Made by a program: the position numbers and the translations under genes. Below the pieces are notes generated by a model. It did no database searches and was not told where the DNA came from. It saw only the letters and a program-made list of their open reading frames with translations. 64,000 bases of DNA from NCBI RefSeq assembly GCF_009689005.1, contig NZ_AP021879.1, positions 6,821,501 through 6,885,500 of the forward strand, written 5' to 3'. Source of the stretch: Desulfosarcina ovata subsp. ovata (GTDB taxonomy: Bacteria; Desulfobacterota; Desulfobacteria; Desulfobacterales; Desulfosarcinaceae). How positions within the stretch are numbered: the stretch's first letter is position 1; the number at the start of each line of letters is the position of its first letter. Shown in pieces: positions 18,838-27,927 of this stretch.

Positions 18838-19678
18838 ACTGTTGAGCGTGGTCAAGACCATGAAGAGCCTGGCCGCCGTCAATATCCGTCAGTTCGAGCG
18901 GGCGGTGGCGTCCCTGGAGCAATACCGCCGCGTGGTGGACATGGGATGGTCCGTGTTTCTCAGAATGGGGCGCCCCATGCTCCAGCGGTCCCGAAACGAT
19001 GTAGACGTCTGTATGGTGGTGGGGTCCGATCAAGGCATGTGTGGTCAGTTCAATGAATCCCTTTGGCCATTTGTTCTCGAACAGGTGGCAAAGACGGAGT
19101 CGGCCAACGGACGGAAATGGAGATACTGGAGTGTGGGTGAAAAAGTGCGGGGCATCATAGAAGATGCGGGGGTGGTCCATGACGTACACTTGTCGCCCCC
19201 GGGGAGCTTGAATGCCGTCAACCGGAAAATTCACGAAATAGTCCTGGCAATCGAAAAGTGGTGGTCGGCCAAAAAGATGGAAACGTTCTTCATCTGCCAC
19301 CATGTACTTGGCGCACAGGGGGGATACGCACCCGTGTTCCAGCGGGTTCTGCCTCTCGATGAAACCTGGGCTGAAGAACACAGGCGCACAACCTGGCCGG
19401 GACGCTGCCTGCCCATGCTGAGCGCCTCACGGGAAACGATGTTCGCCCATCTCTTCAGGCAATATCTGTTTATCTTCCTTTACAGGGCGCTCACCCAGTC
19501 CCTGGCGAGCGAGAACGCAGCCCGGCTCGTGGCCATGCAGGCCGCCGAAAAAAATATTCTGGAAACCCTCGACGACCTTACGGGCCAGTTCCGGGAACAG
19601 CGCCAGACCGCCATCACCGCCGAGTTATTGGATATCGTTTCCGGTTTCGAAGCACTCAGCGATGAGGGTTCTTTATAA
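18791..19678 (+). CDS. atpG: N-type ATPase F1 subunit gamma
   Basis: The 295-residue rotor shaft begins [20 protein letters not shown] then [16 protein letters not shown], the conserved N-terminal helix of gamma, has the Rossmann-like middle ([20 protein letters not shown], variant of the usual GSDRGLCG), and ends with the C-terminal helix [20 protein letters not shown]. The middle domain differs more from ordinary gamma, as usual in N-ATPases. The ATG lies within the atpA end. It is the last gene of the operon; three bases after its stop a copied fragment of an oxidoreductase gene begins, so the 3' flank is rearranged. Confidence 0.93.
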   Translation: MPTLETLGRRIRTAHELLSVVKTMKSLAAVNIRQFERAVASLEQYRRVVDMGWSVFLRMGRPMLQRSRNDVDVCMVVGSDQGMCGQFNESLWPFVLEQVAKTESANGRKWRYWSVGEKVRGIIEDAGVVHDVHLSPPGSLNAVNRKIHEIVLAIEKWWSAKKMETFFICHHVLGAQGGYAPVFQRVLPLDETWAEEHRRTTWPGRCLPMLSASRETMFAHLFRQYLFIFLYRALTQSLASENAARLVAMQAAEKNILETLDDLTGQFREQRQTAITAELLDIVSGFEALSDEGSL

Positions 19679-19681
19679 GGC

Positions 19682-19906
19682 GCCTCGCTTGCGATCGCGG
19701 ATGGAGAACATATGGCGCACTGGCTGGCCATGGCGATCGGGCAGGCGATGACGCTCGACGAGTGCCTGTTCCAACCGTTTTATCATCCGGTGATCGAAGA
19801 GACGCTGCGGGATGCGTTGCAGGACTGTCTGGCGCAAACCGAGCTGGGATTGCCGAACCCGCCGGGTATGATGCCCGGCGTAACCATGTTTCCGGCGGCT
19901 CGGTAG
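19682..19906 (+). pseudogene. Duplicated C-terminal fragment of the disulfide oxidoreductase gene
   Basis: The frame from GCC at 19682 (ASLAIADGEHMAHWLAMAIG...PAAR) matches the last 75 codons of the intact gene at 24410-25831, with only a few differences (FQPFYHP for TQPFYHP, for example). It has no start or N-terminal part and begins three bases after atpG. About 80 bases after the stop are also copied, including CCCGTGCCAAGCCACGGGCA, which can form a short hairpin. Confidence 0.85.
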
Positions 19907-20093
19907 GGACGCGATGCCCGTGCCAAGCCACGGGCAAGTAGCGTATCCCTGAGTTTGGATTTGGAGCTCTCGCAATAGCCATTTTTCCATTCAAAAAGCA
20001 ATTGCCGTTTTGTTTGCAATGGACTGATTTATCAGATATCATTTTACATTATGCTAAATGTGAGAAGACGTCGACGAGTATCGCTTTCCCCCG

Positions 20094-20198
20094 CAGGGTG
20101 AATTTGTTCTAATGCTAACCCACTGAAATGATAGATTCGCTTTATATTTCATAGGTATGTAAAATCAATGGGTTACAAGTAGAACAAATTTATCCTGC
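20094..20198. repeat. Palindromic element of about 105 bp (family C)
   Basis: GCAGG at 20094 begins an inverted repeat whose inner arms are AATTTGTTCTAATGCTAACC (from 20101) and ...GGGTTACAAGTAGAACAAATT (to 20190), continuing to CCTGC at 20198. The 29-bp arms differ at about five positions; the centre is AT-rich. It is non-coding and absent from the second copy of the duplicated segment at 25.9 kb, so it arrived after or during the duplication. No clear target duplication was seen. Confidence 0.55.
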
Positions 20199-20241
20199 TC
20201 TCCCCCGATGTTTGCTTGAAACGGCTCTGCCAACTATGCTA

Positions 20242-20309
20242 TAGCATTCAAGATAATGCTTTTGGACTTCCTCCCTCTGGCCTTGCCAAAAACATTATTT
20301 TAAACATTG
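20242..20309. mobile_element. MITE family A, copy 3 (internally deleted)
   Basis: The left end TAGCATTCAAGATAATG and the segment CTTCCTCCCTCTGGCCTTGC match the 102-bp copies, but about 34 central bases are missing. TA flanks both ends. The right end has diverged. It is also absent from the duplicate at 25.9 kb. Confidence 0.65.
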
Positions 20310-20389
20310 TATCAACAAACCTCTGATCAATGCGTTTCGCAACCGAAAGCGGTTTTCGTTTTTTAATTTTTAATGAAAAAGGAGCAAAC

Positions 20390-20884
20390 ATGAGCAAGGT
20401 TATTACAATGATTGGATTGATGGCGATGATGGGTTGCATACTGAATGTTGTGGCAGCACCCGTTTATGCGGCCGACTTGAGCCTGGCCAGTACGTTGGTT
20501 GAAAAACTGGGCGTTACCACCGAACAGGCCGAGGGCGGTGCCGGATCAATTTTTAATGTCGTCTCCAACCGTTTGAGCGCCGACGATTTCTCCAAAGTCA
20601 CCGATGCGCTACCCGAAGTATCATCCCTGCTGTCGAGCAGTTCATCCGATAGTTCGAGCTCGTCGAGCGGTTCGAGTTCCAGCGCCCTGGGCGGACTGAC
20701 CTCGCTAATGGGCAAGAGCAGCAGCACCAGCAACCTGACATCCGTTGCCAGTCTGGCATCCACCTTCTCCGATTTTGGGCTCGGCAGCGATATGGTCAGC
20801 AAGTTCTCGTCCGTTATCCTGGAATATGCCGAATCCAAGGGCGGCAGCGAGATCGCCAGCCTGATCGGTTCCGTCCTCAAATAG
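20390..20884 (+). CDS. DUF2780-type exported protein
   Basis: This 164-residue protein has a signal peptide (MSKVITMIGLMAMMGCILNV, cleavage near AAPVYA-AD) and the DUF2780 pattern: LASTLVEKLGVTTEQAEGGA, LSADDFSKVTDALPEVSSLL, a low-complexity serine stretch at about residues 77-98, then ASTFSDFGLGSDMVSKFSSV. Function is unknown in the family. ATG at 20390 follows AAAGGAG; the frame extends upstream but without a signal peptide. A small hairpin with T-run (AACCGAAAGCGGTT then TTCGTTTTTT, 20341-20366) lies in its leader. A broken copy of the gene is at 25.95 kb. Confidence 0.75.
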   Translation: MSKVITMIGLMAMMGCILNVVAAPVYAADLSLASTLVEKLGVTTEQAEGGAGSIFNVVSNRLSADDFSKVTDALPEVSSLLSSSSSDSSSSSSGSSSSALGGLTSLMGKSSSTSNLTSVASLASTFSDFGLGSDMVSKFSSVILEYAESKGGSEIASLIGSVLK

Positions 20885-21384
20885 TATGGGCCTACAAGGG
20901 GGTTGCCCATTAAATGGCTCGTCAAGAGAAAAAGCACCCCCGTGCAAAATTTTTAGACAATTTTGCTTGACGACTAGCTGACCGATTGGCTCAGTACGCT
21001 TCGTCTCGCATCCGACCTTTTCAATAGTCCCGATTGCAGATATCCACTATCCATTGAGCCAAAATTCTTCAACACCCTGATACAGATACGGTTAAAGGGT
21101 CTTTATCCTTGGGATATAGCATCCAAAAACACGGATATCATGGTGCCGATGTTTTTGCCAGGAGGATGGGAGATCCCCTGCGCCATCCGGGAACGTTCCA
21201 ACCGGTTCCGCCGCCTTGGCACTCCAAGAAATGAGGAGATAATGCGTATACTGTTCTGGTATTGCGACCGTTTTGCCTGGCATCCGACCCTGAAAACCCT
21301 ATAAGACGCTCCCGATGCGGCGCCCATGTCTTGTGATCGGTCCCCAAACAACAGAGAATAACCGAAAAGGAGAAAAAGCCTGTT
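20885..21384. other. Non-coding stretch with one hairpin
   Basis: GCAAAATT (20944-20951) and AATTTTGC (20959-20966) form a perfect 8-bp stem, 60 bases after the DUF2780 stop. GGGGGT and ACCCCC nearby could also pair. No T-tract follows. No gene could be supported up to the vWA fragment. Confidence 0.35.
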
Positions 21385-21564
21385 CACCATTTCTCCGCCG
21401 CCGTGGCCGGATTCGGCATGCTGCTGCGCGATTCCCGGTTCAAGGGCGATCTCACCTGGGAGGGTGTGAGAATACTGGCGGCCGGGGCAAAGGGCGCGGA
21501 CGAAGACGGAGACCGGGCGGAAATGATCCGCATGGTGAGGACGTGCCAAATGCTGGCAAAATAG
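21385..21564 (+). pseudogene. C-terminal fragment of a YfbK-like vWA-domain protein
   Basis: The frame reads HHFSAAVAGFGMLLRDSRFK then GDLTWEGVRILAAGAKGADE and DRAEMIRMVRTCQMLAK before a stop. The AVAGFGMLLRDS...AKG.DE.G.RAEMIRMV pattern is the C-terminal DUF3520 region of vWA proteins such as YfbK. The vWA domain and start are missing. Confidence 0.55.
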
Positions 21565-21597
21565 GAATGGAGTAATGGGGTCGGACCAAACGGAATG

Positions 21598-21617
21598 CTA
21601 ACCTATCGATAAGTTAG
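21598..21617. promoter_or_regulatory. Palindrome upstream of the yeeE-like genes
   Basis: CTAACCTATCGATAAGTTAG is a 20-bp palindrome with one mismatched pair, 148 bases before the yeeE-like start. It may be an operator; no regulator gene is adjacent. Confidence 0.3.
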
Positions 21618-22036
21618 ATTAAAAACAGTGTTGCAGTTTGTTTCGCTTTTTTCATGTAACGTATTTCCGGTAAGTGGTTCTATGGGATATCAGTGTGAGA
21701 ATTTTGTTCTTCTGATGTTGAATCCATGCATAACCTGACGATAGATGTATAGAGGAGGGAGAAAATGAAATTCGAAACGTGGAACCCTTATCTGTCGGGA
21801 GCCCTTGCCGGCATCCTGCTGGTGGCTTCGGTGGCCGTGGCCGGCCAGTACTTGGGCGCATCGACCACATTTTCACGCAGTGCGGCATACATAGAAGATA
21901 AAGCCGGTGTCGACACCAATCGATTCGACTATTTCACCGCCAAAAAAGGCAAATACGGGCCGGGATCCCTGCCAAACTGGCAGTTGATGTTCGTAATCGG
22001 CGTTGTTGCCGGATCCTTCGGCATATCCCTGCTCAC

Positions 22037-23549
22037 CAGCCCTTTCAAGGTAGTACTATCGGGCCACTTTAACTGATTGAACTTATGTATAAAACACTGG
22101 ACAAATGCCTCTGTCTGAAGTACGGTACAGCAAAACAACTGTACCCAGAGGAGGTGGATCCTATGTTGAGTCCTGTTTTCACGCCGTTCATCAAGAGTTC
22201 CCCGATTTCCGTTATGGCCCGCGGCATGGTAGAGCGGGTGCTGAATCCCGAGCAGTTAGACGAATGGTTCGATACCACAGCAAAGGAGCAATACACAAAG
22301 GACCTTTTGTTTTCGACCCTTTTTAACCTGATGAGCCAGGTTGTCCAGGGCAGCCAGCGGTCGATTCACGCGGCTTTCCAGACCTCAAAAGAGGATATTA
22401 CCGTTTCAATCACGTCAATTTACAACAAGTTGAACGGCATGGAACCCAGCACATCGGCAGCGTTGGTCCGATATGCCGCTGAGCAAGTGGAACCAATTAT
22501 CCAAAAGCTGTTGGGGAAACAGAACTCCCCTTTGCCTGGCAAACGGATCAAGCTGCTTGATGGCAACTGTATCGAAAAAAGTCATCACCGAATCAAAGAG
22601 TTGCGGTCCATAGCGGCGGGTCCGCTTCCAGGAAAATCATTGGTTGTGTATGATCCGATGTTACACCTGCCCATCGATGTGTTTCCTTGTGAAGACGGCC
22701 ATGCACAAGAACGCTCAATGTTGAAAACGGTGCTTGAAACCATTGTTGCCGATGATGTCTGGATTGCCGATCGCAATTTCTGCGTGGTTGAATTCACCTG
22801 CGGCATCGATAAGCGGGATGCGTGGTTCATCATCCGGGAGCATGGGAATTATCCTTTCGAGTTAATTGGAAAGGGAAAATATATCGGCAAAATTGAAACC
22901 GGAGCGGTATATGAGCAACCCATTCGGGTTCGTGATGAGGCCGGCGAAGAGCACCCCTTCAGGCGGATTCGCGTGAAGCTGAAGGGCGAAACCCGTGATG
23001 GAGATACCGAGATCCTCATCATCACGAATCTGTCAAAAAGCGCAGCGAACGCAAAGACAGTCGCGAGGTTGTATCGGGACCGTTGGACCATCGAAACCGC
23101 CTTTCAACGTCTCGCTGAATATTTAAATTCTGAAATTAACACCTTGGGCTATCCTCGTGCTGCCCTTTTCGGTTTTTGCGTTGCCCTGGTCGCCTACATC
23201 GGCATGTCCGTTGTAAAAGCCGCGCTGGGCAGTGTGCATGGTATCGATTTCATAGATCAAAATGTATCGGGCTATTATGTGGCCAATGAAATCGAAGGCG
23301 TCTACCAAGGGATGATGATCGTCATCGACGTTGAGCATTGGGTTGTTTTTCGGGATATGCCAACAGGCGACCTGGTTCGGTTACTTAAGAAACTATCTGG
23401 CAACGTAAAATTATCAAAGTACCAAAAGCACCCTCGAGGGCCTAAAAAACCACGGCCAAAGCGAATTGCAATGAAAAATAAACCACATGTCTCAACCGCA
23501 AGAATTCTTGCGGAGAGAAAAAAGTAAAAGTACTACCTTGAAAGGGCTG
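22037..23549 (+). mobile_element. IS4-type insertion sequence, 1513 bp
   Basis: Ends are perfect 20-bp inverted repeats starting CAGCCCTTTCAAGGTAG. They are flanked by CCCTGCTCAC at 22027-22036 and 23550-23559. The single transposase gene fills the element. Intact ends, intact gene and a perfect target duplication point to a recent insertion. Confidence 0.92.
22163..23527 (+). CDS. IS4-family transposase
   Basis: The 454-residue enzyme has the DDE triad of the IS4 group: Asp in IKLLDGNCIEKS (about residue 134), Asp in VWIADRNFCVV (about 200) and Glu in the YREK-like signature LYRDRWTIETAFQRLAEYLN (about 313). It cuts and pastes the surrounding 1513-bp element using the 20-bp terminal repeats. 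ATG at 22163 is preferred over one at 22085 because GAGGAGG stands 8 bases ahead. The basic C-terminus (HPRGPKKPRPKRIAMKNK) may bind DNA. Nothing suggests it is broken. Confidence 0.9.
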   Translation: MLSPVFTPFIKSSPISVMARGMVERVLNPEQLDEWFDTTAKEQYTKDLLFSTLFNLMSQVVQGSQRSIHAAFQTSKEDITVSITSIYNKLNGMEPSTSAALVRYAAEQVEPIIQKLLGKQNSPLPGKRIKLLDGNCIEKSHHRIKELRSIAAGPLPGKSLVVYDPMLHLPIDVFPCEDGHAQERSMLKTVLETIVADDVWIADRNFCVVEFTCGIDKRDAWFIIREHGNYPFELIGKGKYIGKIETGAVYEQPIRVRDEAGEEHPFRRIRVKLKGETRDGDTEILIITNLSKSAANAKTVARLYRDRWTIETAFQRLAEYLNSEINTLGYPRAALFGFCVALVAYIGMSVVKAALGSVHGIDFIDQNVSGYYVANEIEGVYQGMMIVIDVEHWVVFRDMPTGDLVRLLKKLSGNVKLSKYQKHPRGPKKPRPKRIAMKNKPHVSTARILAERKK

Positions 23550-23824
23550 CCCTGCTCACCCATAGCTTCAAGGTGGTGCCGGTGCCGCCCATGTGGTCGG
23601 CGCGGTTCGGTGACAACCCCTGGAAGCGGGGTACGGCCGCCTTCCTGGGCGGCGCCATCGCCCTGTTTGGCGTACGCCTGGCCGGTGGGTGCCCGAGCGG
23701 TCACGGTTTGAGTGGGTTGTCTCAACTGGCGGTGAGCGGATTCATCGCTCTGGCATTCTTTTTTCTTGCCGGTTTGGTCACGGCCCGGCTGGTCTATGGT
23801 CCACGGAAATAGGGAGGTGCTGCC

Positions 23825-24349
23825 ATGAGTCTTGTTTACGGATTGGTTACCGGTCTTCTGTTCGGTATTTTGCTTCAACGGGCCGAGGTGCTGCGTTTCG
23901 ACAAACAAGTCGGTGCTCTGCGGCTTCAGGATATGACCATCTTCAAATTCATGCTCAGTGCCATCGTGGTCGGTTCCGTGGGGATTTACCTGCTCAAGGA
24001 TCTGGGCGTCATTCAGCTTAACCTCAAAGCCACCTCCATCGGTGCCCAGGTGCTCGGCGGCAGCCTGTTCGGCATCGGCTGGGCCGTTCTCGGCTATTGC
24101 CCCGGAACGGCCGGCGGTGCCCTGGGGGAAGGCCGTATCGACGCCGCCTGGGGGATCGCCGGTATGTTGGCCGGCGCGGCCCTGCACGCGTGGGCCTACC
24201 CCTTTCTGAAGGCGTCGATTGTACCCCTTGGGGATTTCGGTAAGATCACTCTGCCTCAGGTGCTGGGTGTCAGCCATTGGGTAGTGATACCGATCTTCGC
24301 CATCGTCGTGGGATTCTTTTTCTGGTTGTTCGAGAAAAAAGGGCTGTAG
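23825..24349 (+). CDS. YeeE/YedE-family membrane protein (second half of pair)
   Basis: A 174-residue integral membrane protein with four or five helices and the family motif LFGIGWAVLGYCPGTAGGAL GEG (residues about 80-101), containing the conserved Cys implicated in thiosulfate or sulfur-compound passage in YeeE. It also has the N-terminal LVTGLLFGILLQRAEVLRFD pattern. It normally works as a pair with the gene just upstream, which is now interrupted, so transport is probably lost unless this half functions alone. AGGGAGGTGCTGCC precedes the start; the pair was separated by 12 bases. Confidence 0.85.
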   Translation: MSLVYGLVTGLLFGILLQRAEVLRFDKQVGALRLQDMTIFKFMLSAIVVGSVGIYLLKDLGVIQLNLKATSIGAQVLGGSLFGIGWAVLGYCPGTAGGALGEGRIDAAWGIAGMLAGAALHAWAYPFLKASIVPLGDFGKITLPQVLGVSHWVVIPIFAIVVGFFFWLFEKKGL

Positions 24350-24409
24350 CCGCACCGCAGGTAAGACCGATATTTCTATCATTCCTGTTTTCAGAAGAGG
24401 AGGAATTTT

Positions 24410-25831
24410 ATGAGGCGTAAAGTTGACGTGGTTATCATCGGTGCGGGCAGTGCCGGTGTTACCGCGCTTTTCACATTGGCGCGTGCCGGAAAATCATTTG
24501 TGCTGATCAACAGTGGCGAAGAGGGATCAACCTGCACACGTGTCGGTTGTATGCCGTCCAAGGCGCTGATCGAGGCGGCTTCACTCCATCATGCGAGGGA
24601 ACGATTCGATGAATTCGGCTTGCGTGGCGCTCAAGGGGTGATTGTGGATGGACCGGCGGTTCTGGCACGGGTTCGTGCCGTGCGCGATCAGCTTGTGAAA
24701 GGCGTGGTCGGCCGTTATCATCAAATCATGGATGATACGCAGTTCATCAGCGGTCACGCACGGATCGTGGCGCCGGATTGCGTCGAGGTCAACGGCGAAC
24801 GCATAGAGGCTGGTGCCATCATTATCGCGACAGGCTCTTCACCCGTGATTCCTCCTGCCTTTAGTGAACTGGGCGATGCCCTGCTGACAACCGATACCCT
24901 GTTCGAGCAGACATCGTTACCACGTTCACTTGCGGTGGTCGGACTGGGGGCCATCGGCTGTGAAATGGGTCAAGCCCTGGCGCGATTGGGTGTGGAGGTT
25001 CATGGTTTTGGTGGACGTTTCATCGCCGGTGTGAAAGATCCGGTCGCTGCCGAAAAGGTCATTGAACTCTTCGGACGGGAGATGTCGATTACAATGGGCG
25101 CTCGTGTGGTGCCACATCTGGAAAACGGCCAGGTGGTTATTGAGGCCGGTGATCGCAGGTATACGGTGGAGCGCGTGCTGGCCAGCCTCGGACGACGGCC
25201 GAATATAGGCGATCTTGGGCTTGAGAATCTCGGAATTGAATTGGATGAGCATGGCATTCCGCCGTTTGACCGCGAAACCCTGCAGATCGGTGATCTACCG
25301 GTTTATATCATCGGCGATGCCAATGGCTATCGCCTGATTTTGCACGAATCTGCGGACGAAGGGCAGATCGCTGCACTGAACATCATATATGGCAAACGCC
25401 GACCGTTTCCTCGAAGGGTGCGGATGTCGGTGACATTCACCGCGCCGCAAATCGCCTCGGTGGGTGCTCAGCTGAATGAACTGGACGCAGAGACCACTGC
25501 GATTGGCAGCGCCAGCGCGCAAATGAACGGCAGGGCGCTGATCAACGGTGACACGGATGGGCTGATCCGCATCTATGCCGACAAACAGAGCGGCCGCCTG
25601 CTGGGAGCCTCGCTTGCGATCGCGGATGGAGAACATATGGCGCACTGGCTGGCCATGGCGATCGGGCAGGCGATGACGCTCGACGAGTGCCTGACCCAAC
25701 CGTTCTATCATCCGGTGATCGAAGAGACGCTGCGGGATGCGTTGCAGGACTGTCTGACGCAAACCGAGCTGGGATTGCCGAATCCGCCGGGTCTGATGCC
25801 CGGCGTAACCATGTTGCCGGCGGCTCGGTAG
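24410..25831 (+). CDS. FAD-dependent disulfide oxidoreductase (dihydrolipoyl dehydrogenase/MerA-like)
   Basis: The 473-residue protein has the FAD-binding GAGSAG motif at the N-terminus (VDVVIIGAGSAGVTALFTLA), the redox pair Cys42-Cys47 (CTRVGCMPSK), the ATG linker (IIIATGSSP), an NAD(P)H-binding VVGLGAIGCEMGQALARLGVE segment, VYIIGDANG and the C-terminal dimerisation domain with HPVIEETLRDAL. That ending has HPVIEE in place of the HPT.SE of lipoamide dehydrogenases, so the true substrate may differ. It follows the YeeE pair by 60 bases, hinting at sulfur or thiol chemistry. GAGGAGG precedes the ATG. Its last 75 codons are also found, copied, right after atpG. Confidence 0.85.
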   Translation: MRRKVDVVIIGAGSAGVTALFTLARAGKSFVLINSGEEGSTCTRVGCMPSKALIEAASLHHARERFDEFGLRGAQGVIVDGPAVLARVRAVRDQLVKGVVGRYHQIMDDTQFISGHARIVAPDCVEVNGERIEAGAIIIATGSSPVIPPAFSELGDALLTTDTLFEQTSLPRSLAVVGLGAIGCEMGQALARLGVEVHGFGGRFIAGVKDPVAAEKVIELFGREMSITMGARVVPHLENGQVVIEAGDRRYTVERVLASLGRRPNIGDLGLENLGIELDEHGIPPFDRETLQIGDLPVYIIGDANGYRLILHESADEGQIAALNIIYGKRRPFPRRVRMSVTFTAPQIASVGAQLNELDAETTAIGSASAQMNGRALINGDTDGLIRIYADKQSGRLLGASLAIADGEHMAHWLAMAIGQAMTLDECLTQPFYHPVIEETLRDALQDCLTQTELGLPNPPGLMPGVTMLPAAR

Positions 25832-25944
25832 GGACGCGATGCCCGTGCCAAGCCACGGGCACTGCATCCTTGAGTTTGGACTTGGAGATCTCGCGATCGT
25901 CATTTTTCCATAATGTGCGGCAACATCTATAATACGTCGTATCA

Positions 25945-26235
25945 ATGATCGGATTGTTGGCGATGATGGGTTAAATGCTGAACGTTGTGGCTGCACCCGT
26001 TTGTGCGGCCGACTTGAGTCTGGCCGGTACGTTGGTTGAAAAACTGGGCATTACCACCGAACAGGCAGAGGGCGGCGCCGGATCAATTTTCGATGTCGTC
26101 TCCAACGGTTTGAGTGCCGACTATTTCTCCAAGGTCACCGATGCGCTACCCGAAGTATCATCCCTGCTGTCGAGCAGCTCGTCAGCCAGTTCGAGTTCAT
26201 CGAGCGGTTCGAGTTCCAGCGCCCTGGGCGGACCA
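25945..26235 (+). pseudogene. Broken second copy of the DUF2780 gene
   Basis: From ATG at 25945 the frame reads MIGLLAMMG, then a TAA where the intact gene (20390) has a Cys codon, then continues LNVVAAPVCAADLSLAGTLV and most of the DUF2780 domain and serine stretch. Homology ends abruptly at GGPTS (about 26235); the last third is gone. It is therefore both nonsense-mutated and truncated. Confidence 0.85.
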
Positions 26236-26298
26236 ACCTCGATCTTTCCATCGAGGCGCCCGGTCATCCCCTGGCCAGGATCTACAAAGAATTTTGAC
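26236..26298 (+). pseudogene. Short coding remnant of unknown origin
   Basis: At the breakpoint of the duplicated segment the plus strand reads LDLSIEAPGHPLARIYKEF and a stop. It resembles the end of a protein but is too short to identify, and has no start. Confidence 0.25.
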
Positions 26299-26316
26299 GG
26301 CCGGGACTGCCGGCGA

Positions 26317-27927
26317 TCAGTTTACCCGGCGGTCGCGTCCCTGCCACTCTTTCTCGCGCAGCTTGAATTTCTGGATCTTGCCGGTGGCCGTTTTGAGCAG
26401 TGGCCCAAACTCAACTGTCTTGGGGGCCTTGAAACGGGCCAGGTTGGCCTTGCAAAAATCGATAATCTCGGCGGCCGTCGGGCTCGATCCCGGCTTGGGC
26501 ACGATGAAGGCTTTGGGCACCTCGCCCCATTTGGGATCCGGCACCGGCACCACGGCCACTTCCATGACATCCGGATGGCGGTAGAGTACGTTTTCTACCT
26601 CGACGGTGGAGATGTTCTCCCCGCCGCTGATGATGATGTCTTTCTTGCGATCCATGATCTGGATGTAGTTGTCCGGATGCATCACCGCCAGGTCGCCGCT
26701 ATGGAACCAGCCGCCGGCAAAGGCCGTTTCGGTGGCTTCGGGGTCGTTGTAGTAGCCCAGCATGACGTTGTTGCCGCGCATCACGATTTCGCCCATGGTC
26801 TGGCCATCGCGGGGCACCGGTTGCATGGTTGCCGGGTTGACCACATCCATGTGCTGGGCAACGATGTAGGGTACGCCCTGGCGGGCCTTGAGCTGGGCCT
26901 TCTCATCGTCGGAAAGGCCGTCCCACTGGGGCTGCCACTGGCAGACGCTATGGGGGCCGAAGACCTCGGTCAGGCCATAGGTCTGGGTGATGTTGGCGCC
27001 GATACCTTCCATGTTTTGGATCACCGTGGGTGCCGGCGGGGCGCCGGCGGTCATGATCTCCAGCCGTTTTTCCAGGCTCAGCTTGTGTTCGGTGGCGTAG
27101 GCGGACATGCTGATCAAAATGGTCGGGGCCGCACACAGGTGGGTGACGCCCTCCTCGGCGACGATCCGGAAAATCTCCTCCGGAACCACCTTGCGCAGGC
27201 ACACATGGGTGGCGCCCATGGCCGTGATGCCCCAGGTGAAACACCAGCCATTGCAGTGGAACATCGGCAGCGTCCACAGGTAGACCGAGTTGGCTGTGGT
27301 GCTGAACTCCAGCTGCTCGCCCAGGGCGTTGAGGTAGGCGCCGCGGTGGTGGTACATGACTCCCTTGGGCAGGCCGGTGGTGCCACTGGTGTAGTTGATG
27401 GTGGCCACCTGGCGTTCGTCGTCGACCTCTATTTCCATCGGATCCGGATCGCCTTCCGCCAGGAAGGCCTCGTAATCCGGGCCGTCCAGGGGCGTGTCGG
27501 CGCTGATGTCGCAGATGTTGACCACCGTCTGAACCTTTTCCAGCTGGTCCATGGCCGGGGCCACCAGGTCGGCGAATTCATTGTCCACGAAAATGGCCTT
27601 GCTGTCCGAATGGTTGATGATGTAGGCCACCTCGTTGGATGAGAGGCGGATATTGATACTCACCAGGGCCGCGCCGATCATGGGCACGGCGTAGTGGGCT
27701 TCGAGCATGGGCGGCGTATTGGGGCAGATGAAGGCCACCTTGTCGCCCTTGCCGATGCCCCGTTTCTTGAGCGCGCTGGCCAGCCGGTTGACCCGCTCGA
27801 AAAATTCACTGTAGGTGCGCCGGATGTCGCCGTAAACCACTGCCGTTTTGTCGGGAAACACCATGGCGCTGCGGACGATAAACTTTACCGGGCTGAGGAT
27901 ATCGTAGTTGACTGTGGGTTGAGACAT
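26317..27927 (-). CDS. Acyl-CoA synthetase (AMP-forming)
   Basis: The 536-residue enzyme carries the adenylate-forming signature YTSGTTGLPKGV (residues 179-190), TYGLTE (316-321), the A8-type GWFHSGDLAVMHPDNYIQI with DRKKDIIISGGENIS, and the C-terminal catalytic Lys in TATGKIQKFKLRE. It activates a carboxylic acid (medium or long fatty acid, or similar) to its CoA thioester with ATP. The ATG follows a GAAAGGAAT site. It lies 66 bases after the interrupted acyl-CoA dehydrogenase on the same strand, so both were likely one operon for fatty-acid or related degradation. Chain-length preference cannot be read from sequence. Confidence 0.92.
   Translation of the reverse strand: MSQPTVNYDILSPVKFIVRSAMVFPDKTAVVYGDIRRTYSEFFERVNRLASALKKRGIGKGDKVAFICPNTPPMLEAHYAVPMIGAALVSINIRLSSNEVAYIINHSDSKAIFVDNEFADLVAPAMDQLEKVQTVVNICDISADTPLDGPDYEAFLAEGDPDPMEIEVDDERQVATINYTSGTTGLPKGVMYHHRGAYLNALGEQLEFSTTANSVYLWTLPMFHCNGWCFTWGITAMGATHVCLRKVVPEEIFRIVAEEGVTHLCAAPTILISMSAYATEHKLSLEKRLEIMTAGAPPAPTVIQNMEGIGANITQTYGLTEVFGPHSVCQWQPQWDGLSDDEKAQLKARQGVPYIVAQHMDVVNPATMQPVPRDGQTMGEIVMRGNNVMLGYYNDPEATETAFAGGWFHSGDLAVMHPDNYIQIMDRKKDIIISGGENISTVEVENVLYRHPDVMEVAVVPVPDPKWGEVPKAFIVPKPGSSPTAAEIIDFCKANLARFKAPKTVEFGPLLKTATGKIQKFKLREKEWQGRDRRVN

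Larger units (their letters stand above)
21765..23812 (+). pseudogene. YeeE/YedE-family transporter half, split by an IS4-type element
   Basis: The first part (21765-22036) encodes WNPYLSGALAGILLVASVAV and GFGISLL-type helices; the second (23560-23812) continues HSFKVVPVPPMWSARFGDNP, GAIALFGVRLAGGCPSGHGL and a final helix. The two are separated by an IS with perfect 10-bp target duplication (CCCTGCTCAC). Joining 22036 to 23560 restores 525 bases, a 174-residue protein, exactly the length of its downstream neighbour. The GCPSGHGLSG motif matches YeeE/YedE (sulfur-compound transport) proteins. As it stands the 5' part yields a 103-residue stub ending in the IS. AGAGGAGGG precedes the start. Confidence 0.85.

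Noticed and set aside
22085-22162. An upstream start for the IS4 transposase
   Set aside because: The extra 26 residues lack family resemblance and a ribosome site; GAGGAGG stands before the ATG at 22163.
25975-27642. A 555-codon plus-strand frame over the acyl-CoA ligase
   Set aside because: It starts in the broken DUF2780 copy and then runs antisense through the ligase gene. The composition (His-, Gly-, Val-rich) is typical of a shadow of a GC-rich gene, and the minus-strand ligase has all its motifs.
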